Assembly: GCA_027000765.1 (NCBI GenBank)
Contig: JALTNJ010000278.1
Coordinates: 1-9,160, forward strand
Source of the DNA: Nitrososphaeria archaeon
GTDB lineage: Archaea > Thermoproteota > Nitrososphaeria > Geothermarchaeales > JDFR-13
Reading direction: 5' to 3'
DNA length: 9,160 nt
A model generated the notes under the pieces. It saw nothing but the letters and a program-made list of their open reading frames with translations. It was not told the DNA's origin and searched no databases. Of the stretch, positions 5,055-9,160 are shown one piece after another (the stretch's first letter is position 1; each line of letters opens with the position of its first letter). The position numbers and the translations under genes are program-made.

Positions 5055-6071
5055 ATGGTGGATATAGTTGGGTTTGTAGAGGCAAATCTCCCGATATTCA
5101 TAAAGATACTCTTGTTCCCAGGGCTCTTATTCATATTCGGCTTCGTAATATTCGCCGTATGGTATCAGAGGAAGTATCTGGCTAGGATAATGCTTAGAAT
5201 GGGGCCTGTCCACTGTGGTAAGAGGCTTGGATGGCTCCAGCTGGTCGCTGACGCCATGAAGCTCTTGACTAAGGAGCTTATCATACCTAGGGCCGCTAAT
5301 AAGATCGTCTTCATAGTGGTCACATTCCTACTCCCGGTTATCCCCGCGGCCATGATAGCCGTTATCCCGTTTGCACCTGGATATGTCATATATCCCGCTA
5401 GTGGATACAGCCTGCTACTCTTCTTCGCGATATCGACGTTATTCCCTGTAGTAGGTATCTTACGTGGATGGGCTGCAAATAATAAGTTTACTATAATCGG
5501 CGCCTTTAGGATGATATACCTTGATATCGCTGGTGAAATACCGGTGTTCCTAGCCAGTATCGGGGTTATGATTTGGGCTGGGACATACGATCTACAGAAG
5601 ATTGTGGAGCTTCAGAAGGGGATGTGGTTTGTATTCCCGCAGATACTCGGCTTCATAGTATTCTTCATAGGGTTCCTTGGTATGATAGAGAAGATTCCCT
5701 TTGACATACCCACCGCTGAATCCGAGTTGGTATATGGGCCTAACACCGAGTATTCAGGAGCTATGTTCCTTAACATGATGTTATCTGACTATGCAAATGT
5801 ACTTGCATGGACCCTCCTAATGATAACACTATATTTTGGAGGCTATAATGGTCCAACGATATTCCCCAATCCTATTGTAAACGGAGCCTTCTGGATTATT
5901 GTAAAGCTTCTAATAGCCATATCCATACTCTTCACGATCATGATTACATATGCTAGGCTGAGGATTGACCAGGCTATTAGAATGGGATGGAGCTATCTAC
6001 TGCCTCTATCTCTACTTAATATACTCCTGACTATAATCCTCAAGTTCTTCTTGTTTGGAGGTGTTGTATGA
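5055..6071 (+). CDS. nuoH: Complex I subunit H (membrane anchor, ND1 type)
   Basis: The 338-residue protein has about eight membrane helices and the NuoH signatures QRKYLARIMLRMGP (38-51), LQLVADAMKLLTKE (61-74), NNKFTIIG..R...LDIAGEIP and IEKIPFDIPTAESELVYG (211-228), then EYSG. It anchors the peripheral arm and forms most of the quinone tunnel. The GPNRVGP loop is changed to GPVHCGK (50-56), and the usual PFDLPEAE has Thr220 in place of the first Glu. I chose ATG 5055 because GGTGAG (5045-5050) precedes it by 4 nt; GTG 5046, overlapping the nuoD stop, would add MRR but lies inside this ribosome binding site. The last bases overlap nuoI in an ATGA junction. Confidence 0.94.
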   Translation: MVDIVGFVEANLPIFIKILLFPGLLFIFGFVIFAVWYQRKYLARIMLRMGPVHCGKRLGWLQLVADAMKLLTKELIIPRAANKIVFIVVTFLLPVIPAAMIAVIPFAPGYVIYPASGYSLLLFFAISTLFPVVGILRGWAANNKFTIIGAFRMIYLDIAGEIPVFLASIGVMIWAGTYDLQKIVELQKGMWFVFPQILGFIVFFIGFLGMIEKIPFDIPTAESELVYGPNTEYSGAMFLNMMLSDYANVLAWTLLMITLYFGGYNGPTIFPNPIVNGAFWIIVKLLIAISILFTIMITYARLRIDQAIRMGWSYLLPLSLLNILLTIILKFFLFGGVV

Positions 6072-6550
6072 TGGGTGAGAGGCCAAATTTCATTGTAAGG
6101 GTATTCCGACCCTTCTATCATGTAGCTAGACACCTGTTTTACCCCCCTGTTACACATAAATATCCATTTGAGAGGATAAAAGGCTTTCCAAGGACACGTG
6201 GATACATTACATTAAATATAGATACATGCATTGGATGTGGAGCATGTGGATACGTCTGTCCAGATCAGGCTATAAAGTTCTTCCCAGTTGAGGGTAGGCC
6301 GTTTACATATCCAGCCTTCGACTTCGGCAAATGCAGTTTCTGTGGATTATGTGTAGAGACTTGTCCAACTGACTCCCTACACTTTACAGATATTGTTGAA
6401 TTGGCTGGTGAGGAGTATAAGGAGCTTGTATACATGCCGGATGAGCTTAAGGAGAAGGATATTAAGGAGCTTCTACCGGAGATGGAGTATGAGCTTAAGA
6501 CCACGATAACCAAGGATGGGCCTAAGTATCTCCGTAGGAAGGTGAGGTGA
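6068..6550 (+). CDS. nuoI: Complex I subunit I (2x[4Fe-4S] ferredoxin-like, TYKY type)
   Basis: The 160-residue product has two CxxCxxCxxxCP motifs, Cys54/57/60/64 (CIGCGACGYVCP) and Cys89/92/95/99 (CSFCGLCVETCP). These bind the clusters N6a and N6b that carry electrons to N2 in NuoB. The N-terminal RGYITLNID before the first motif and PTDSLHFTDIVELA after the second are typical of NuoI. The C-terminal extension (about 115-160) is strongly charged. The start ATG overlaps the nuoH stop (ATGA) and follows GGAGGTG (6057-6063) by 4 nt; ATG 6071 is an alternative. NuoI is the likely direct partner of the FrhB/FpoF-like protein encoded at the head of the operon. Confidence 0.95.
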   Translation: MMGERPNFIVRVFRPFYHVARHLFYPPVTHKYPFERIKGFPRTRGYITLNIDTCIGCGACGYVCPDQAIKFFPVEGRPFTYPAFDFGKCSFCGLCVETCPTDSLHFTDIVELAGEEYKELVYMPDELKEKDIKELLPEMEYELKTTITKDGPKYLRRKVR

Positions 6551-6557
6551 AAAAGGT

Positions 6558-6815
6558 ATGCTTATAGACCCAATTTCATCGATAATGATACTCTCCCTGT
6601 TGATAATTGTACTTGCAGTGTTGGCTTCTGAACTAAAGAACCTGGCGCATGCAATTGTAAGCCTCTTCGCCCTTACAGTCGTGGCTGGAATAATATTCTT
6701 CGCGGTACATGCTCCATATGTCGGTCTAGTCCAGCTAGCCGTTTTCTCAGGAGCGATCATAGTCCTATTCATATTTGTATTTATTATGACACGGGGAGGT
6801 GTTTCAGAAGAATGA
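6558..6815 (+). CDS. nuoJ: Complex I subunit J, N-terminal half (split NuoJ)
   Basis: The 85-residue protein has three membrane helices (about 6-23, 32-50, 56-77) that match the first half of NuoJ/ND6. QLAVFSGAIIVLFIFVFIM (59-77) is the conserved helix 3 with its flexible Gly65 (usual form VYVGAIxVLFxF). The protein stops after this helix, and the remaining helices are encoded by the next gene, which overlaps by 4 nt (ATGA). NuoJ takes part in coupling electron transfer to the proton channels. ATG 6558 is 7 nt after the nuoI stop, which itself sits in an AGGTGA site (6545-6550). Confidence 0.88.
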   Translation: MLIDPISSIMILSLLIIVLAVLASELKNLAHAIVSLFALTVVAGIIFFAVHAPYVGLVQLAVFSGAIIVLFIFVFIMTRGGVSEE

Positions 6816-7075
6816 GTAAATACGTATCTATAATAGCATATTTATCAGTTGCACTGGCAGGAATTCTACTGATATTACTTGTCTTAAATATAAACCCTGA
6901 TTTCCTTAGGATGTCCCTTGGCCCCCTCGCTAATAAAGACGCGGTTATTGATTATGAGACAATACTAATCTGGCGTGAGAGATCGATAGACACCGTGTTC
7001 CAGACGATCGCTATGGCCGGTGCTCTACTTGGTGTATTAGCTTTATTGCTTAAGGGTGGTGAGGAGAATGGTTGA
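6812..7075 (+). CDS. Complex I subunit J, C-terminal half (split NuoJ)
   Basis: The 87-residue protein has one hydrophobic helix at about 5-26, a hydrophilic loop with a charged segment (around 40-58), and a second helix at about 61-80 followed by GGEENG. Together with the preceding gene this makes the five helices expected of one NuoJ. Similarity to the family at sequence level is weak, so the call rests mainly on position between nuoJ1 and nuoK and on helix count. It has its own ATG, an ATGA overlap with nuoJ1, and GAGGTG about 10 nt upstream, so it is a separate gene and not a frameshift remnant. Split NuoJ genes are known in other archaea. Confidence 0.75.
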   Translation: MSKYVSIIAYLSVALAGILLILLVLNINPDFLRMSLGPLANKDAVIDYETILIWRERSIDTVFQTIAMAGALLGVLALLLKGGEENG

Positions 7076-7400
7076 GGTATCTGCATTGAACCCGGGATTG
7101 ATCCTGGTGTTTACAGCGGTAATATTAATAGTCATTGGGTTATACACTATAGTCACTAAGAAAAACTTGATTAGGGTAATCATCGGTCTAGAGATAATGG
7201 CGACCGGCGTCAACATTAACTTTATAGCCCTGTCTCTATTGAAGCATCCAGTCTTAATAGATCCGACTTCCCATGTACTGACGATTATATCAATTGTCTT
7301 AGACGGAGCGCTTGTAGGCGTAGCACTCGGCCTAACCCTGATTGTATATCGGAAGTTCAAGACACTTAATACTGATAAAATTAGGAAGTTGAGGTGGTGA
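7068..7400 (+). CDS. nuoK: Complex I subunit K (ND4L type)
   Basis: The 110-residue protein has three membrane helices (about 9-29, 34-58, 70-94). The conserved Glu of helix 2 is present as Glu42 in IIGLEIMATGVNINF (38-52), corresponding to E. coli Glu36. The second proton-path Glu (E. coli Glu72, helix 3) has no direct match: the helix reads ISIVLDGALVGVALGL (74-89), with Asp79 in about that place. I chose ATG 7068 because GGTGAG (7058-7063) precedes it by 4 nt; GTG 7056 would add MVRR but lies upstream of that site. With ATG 7068 the gene overlaps nuoJ2 by 8 nt. Confidence 0.93.
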   Translation: MVEVSALNPGLILVFTAVILIVIGLYTIVTKKNLIRVIIGLEIMATGVNINFIALSLLKHPVLIDPTSHVLTIISIVLDGALVGVALGLTLIVYRKFKTLNTDKIRKLRW

Positions 7401-7405
7401 GTAGG

Positions 7406-9160
7406 ATGTTACCATATGCACCTTGGGTTGTATGGATGCTTCCAATTATAATGGCGTTTACACACTTTATATGGGAGCGTATCAGCACCAAGCTTAGGGA
7501 TGCGATGGCTGTCTTAACTGGATTTACATCAGCTGTATTCGCCGCGTCTATGATACCGGATGTTATAAATGGCTATGTAATTATTGACGGCGTCAAGTAT
7601 CCTCTACCATATGACTGGAAACTGGTTACTTGGATACCGGTTCCAGGGCTTGAGATCCAGATGGGTGTATTGATCGACCCGCTTAGTGTCCTTATGGCTA
7701 ATATAGTTGCTTGGATCAGCAGCTTCATATTCCTATATTCAGTCGAGTATCTCAAGGGAGATAGGGGGATAACTAGGTATTGGATGCTTGTAAACTTCTT
7801 CATAGGCGCTATGGAGCTACTGGTATTGTCAGACAACCTACTAGCCATGTTCTTCGGATGGGAAGGCGTTGGTCTAGCCAGCTATGCATTAATTGGATAC
7901 TGGTATGAGGATAAGAAGAAGTATTGGATAGGCCCATATCCACCTTCCCACTGTGGTATGAAGGCGTTTATAACCACTAGGATAGGTGACGTAGGTCTTT
8001 TGGCGGCCATGCTCATAATATTCATGTATTCTGGGACATTCAACTTCATGGAGCTAGCTACCCATGATTCATGGATAATTAGCCTGGCTAGAGACGGGAT
8101 ACTAACCCTCGTTCTACTACTGATATTCCTAGGGCCAATAGGTAAATCAGCGCAGTTCCCGCTTCACGTATGGCTGCCTGAGGCTATGGCAGGCCCCACG
8201 ACTGTAAGCGCATTGATACACGCTGCTACGATGGTTAAGGCCGGTGTATACTTCGTAGCCAGATTCACCTTAGTATTATTCTTGGTGTATCATCATGCAG
8301 GGGAGATCATATGGCCTTCGCTAAGCACATTCTTCTATACCGTTGCATGGATAGGGGCATTTACAGCATTCTTAGCGGCTAGCATGGGCCTCGTCTCAGA
8401 CCAGATTAAGAAGGTCTTGGCATACTCTACTGTAAGCCAATTGGGGTATATGTTTGCGATATTAGGTGTTGCCGGCCTATTAATGCACCATGCAGAGGCC
8501 TTTATAGACAGCTTCCTATCCGGTATCTACCACCTGTTTAGCCACGCCATCTTCAAGGCTCTACTCTTCCTAAGCGCTGGAGCCGTAGGCCATGCCGTGG
8601 AGAGTTATATGCTTAAGGACATGGGTGGCTTGAGGAAATATATGCCTAAGACCTTCATGGTCATGATGATCGGTGCCCTCGCATTATCAGGTGTACCGCC
8701 GTTCAACGGGTTCTGGAGTAAAGACGCTATTCTCCACGCCCTATATGCTGAGAAGATGACGGCGCTCTTCATCGTCCTAGCCATAACAGCGGTAATGACT
8801 GTATTCTACACGTTCAGGATGATGGGTATGGCGTTCTATGGCGAAGAGAGTAGCCACGTCAAACACCTGATTGACGAGGGTCATAAACCCCACGATCCAG
8901 GCATATTTATGAGCATATCCCTATGGGTGCTTGCAATAGGAGCTGTTGTCTCAGGATTCTTCCTACCAGGTATATCAAAGTTCTTCATACCCTCATTCGA
9001 GTGGCTCGGCATCGAGGCTGGACACTATGCAGAGCTACCGCTGTTCAACTACATGACATTCTACGTAACGACATTAACGTCTCCAATGCTACTCGTCTCT
9101 GTAGTAATTATCCTAGCGGGTGTAGTGCCTGCATGGGGTTTCTATATGACTGGCAAATGG
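7406..9160 (+). CDS. nuoL: Complex I subunit L (antiporter-like proton channel), 3' end cut by the window
   Basis: An open frame of 585 codons runs to the last base with no stop. It is a polytopic membrane protein of the NuoL/ND5 family: LIDPLSVLM (89-97), the helix 5 Glu153 in FFGWEGVGLASYALIGYW (149-166), the helix 7 Lys247 in GKSAQFPLHVWLPEAM (246-261), His272 and Lys278 in ALIHAATMVKAGVY, DQIKKVLAYSTVSQLGYM (332-349), HAIFKALLFL with Lys384, and GVPPFNGFWSKDAI. These form the two proton half-channels of the distal pump. Typical length is 600-680, so little more than the end of the long lateral helix region is missing. ATG 7406 follows GGTGAG (7396-7401) by 4 nt; the TGA of that site is the nuoK stop. 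nuoM and nuoN would be expected beyond the window. Confidence 0.95.
   Translation, partial: MLPYAPWVVWMLPIIMAFTHFIWERISTKLRDAMAVLTGFTSAVFAASMIPDVINGYVIIDGVKYPLPYDWKLVTWIPVPGLEIQMGVLIDPLSVLMANIVAWISSFIFLYSVEYLKGDRGITRYWMLVNFFIGAMELLVLSDNLLAMFFGWEGVGLASYALIGYWYEDKKKYWIGPYPPSHCGMKAFITTRIGDVGLLAAMLIIFMYSGTFNFMELATHDSWIISLARDGILTLVLLLIFLGPIGKSAQFPLHVWLPEAMAGPTTVSALIHAATMVKAGVYFVARFTLVLFLVYHHAGEIIWPSLSTFFYTVAWIGAFTAFLAASMGLVSDQIKKVLAYSTVSQLGYMFAILGVAGLLMHHAEAFIDSFLSGIYHLFSHAIFKALLFLSAGAVGHAVESYMLKDMGGLRKYMPKTFMVMMIGALALSGVPPFNGFWSKDAILHALYAEKMTALFIVLAITAVMTVFYTFRMMGMAFYGEESSHVKHLIDEGHKPHDPGIFMSISLWVLAIGAVVSGFFLPGISKFFIPSFEWLGIEAGHYAELPLFNYMTFYVTTLTSPMLLVSVVIILAGVVPAWGFYMTGKW

Noticed and set aside
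6558..7075. nuoJ as a frameshifted pseudogene
   Set aside because: Both halves have their own ATG and upstream purine-rich site, join by an ATGA overlap, and together give a complete helix set without lost sequence.
7043..7360. Minus-strand open frame opposite nuoK
   Set aside because: It is antisense to nuoK, whose membrane helices and Glu42 motif are clear; no supported start on the minus strand.

Overview
The window is a piece of a (hyper)thermophilic archaeal chromosome, most likely from the Thermoproteota (Crenarchaeota). Four observations support this: a thermosome C-terminus with a Gly/Glu-rich tail; an archaeal SPOUT-fold methyltransferase; a complex I operon with no nuoE/F/G dehydrogenase module; and strong GGTGAG-type Shine-Dalgarno sites with ATG or TTG starts, heavy AGG/ATA codon use, and TATA-like and oligo-T signals. 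I cannot name the genus from sequence alone.

Layout. Bases 1-177 are the 3' end of a thermosome (group II chaperonin) gene on the + strand. A convergent intergenic stretch (178-322) follows, with T-runs on both strands and an 8-bp inverted repeat. Two genes lie on the - strand: tatA (323-616), and a predicted SPOUT methyltransferase of the Sfm1/PF04252 type (669-1313, possibly from 1340). A short AT-rich divergent promoter region (about 1314-1437) separates these from the main feature.

From 1438 to the end runs a tightly packed + strand operon: an FrhB/FpoF-like iron-sulfur flavoprotein gene, then nuoA, B, C, D, H, I, J1, J2, K and L. nuoL runs off the right edge. Genes overlap by 1-8 nt or are 2-7 nt apart. 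Several ribosome binding sites contain the stop codon of the preceding gene, which points to translational coupling.

How they work together. NuoB, C, D and I form the peripheral arm that carries cluster N2 and two further [4Fe-4S] clusters. NuoH, A, J1/J2, K and L form the membrane arm; NuoL is an antiporter-like proton channel. The FrhB/FpoF-like protein takes the place of the NADH dehydrogenase module and is the likely electron entry subunit. It keeps two ferredoxin-type clusters, but its FrhB domain has no cysteine at all. Several normally conserved complex I residues also appear replaced: the NuoD quinone-site His and Tyr, a NuoA Glu, the NuoK TM3 Glu, and the NuoH GPNR motif. The complex may therefore use an unusual electron donor and an unusual quinone or other acceptor. 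That part is inference from hand alignment to remembered family consensus sequences.
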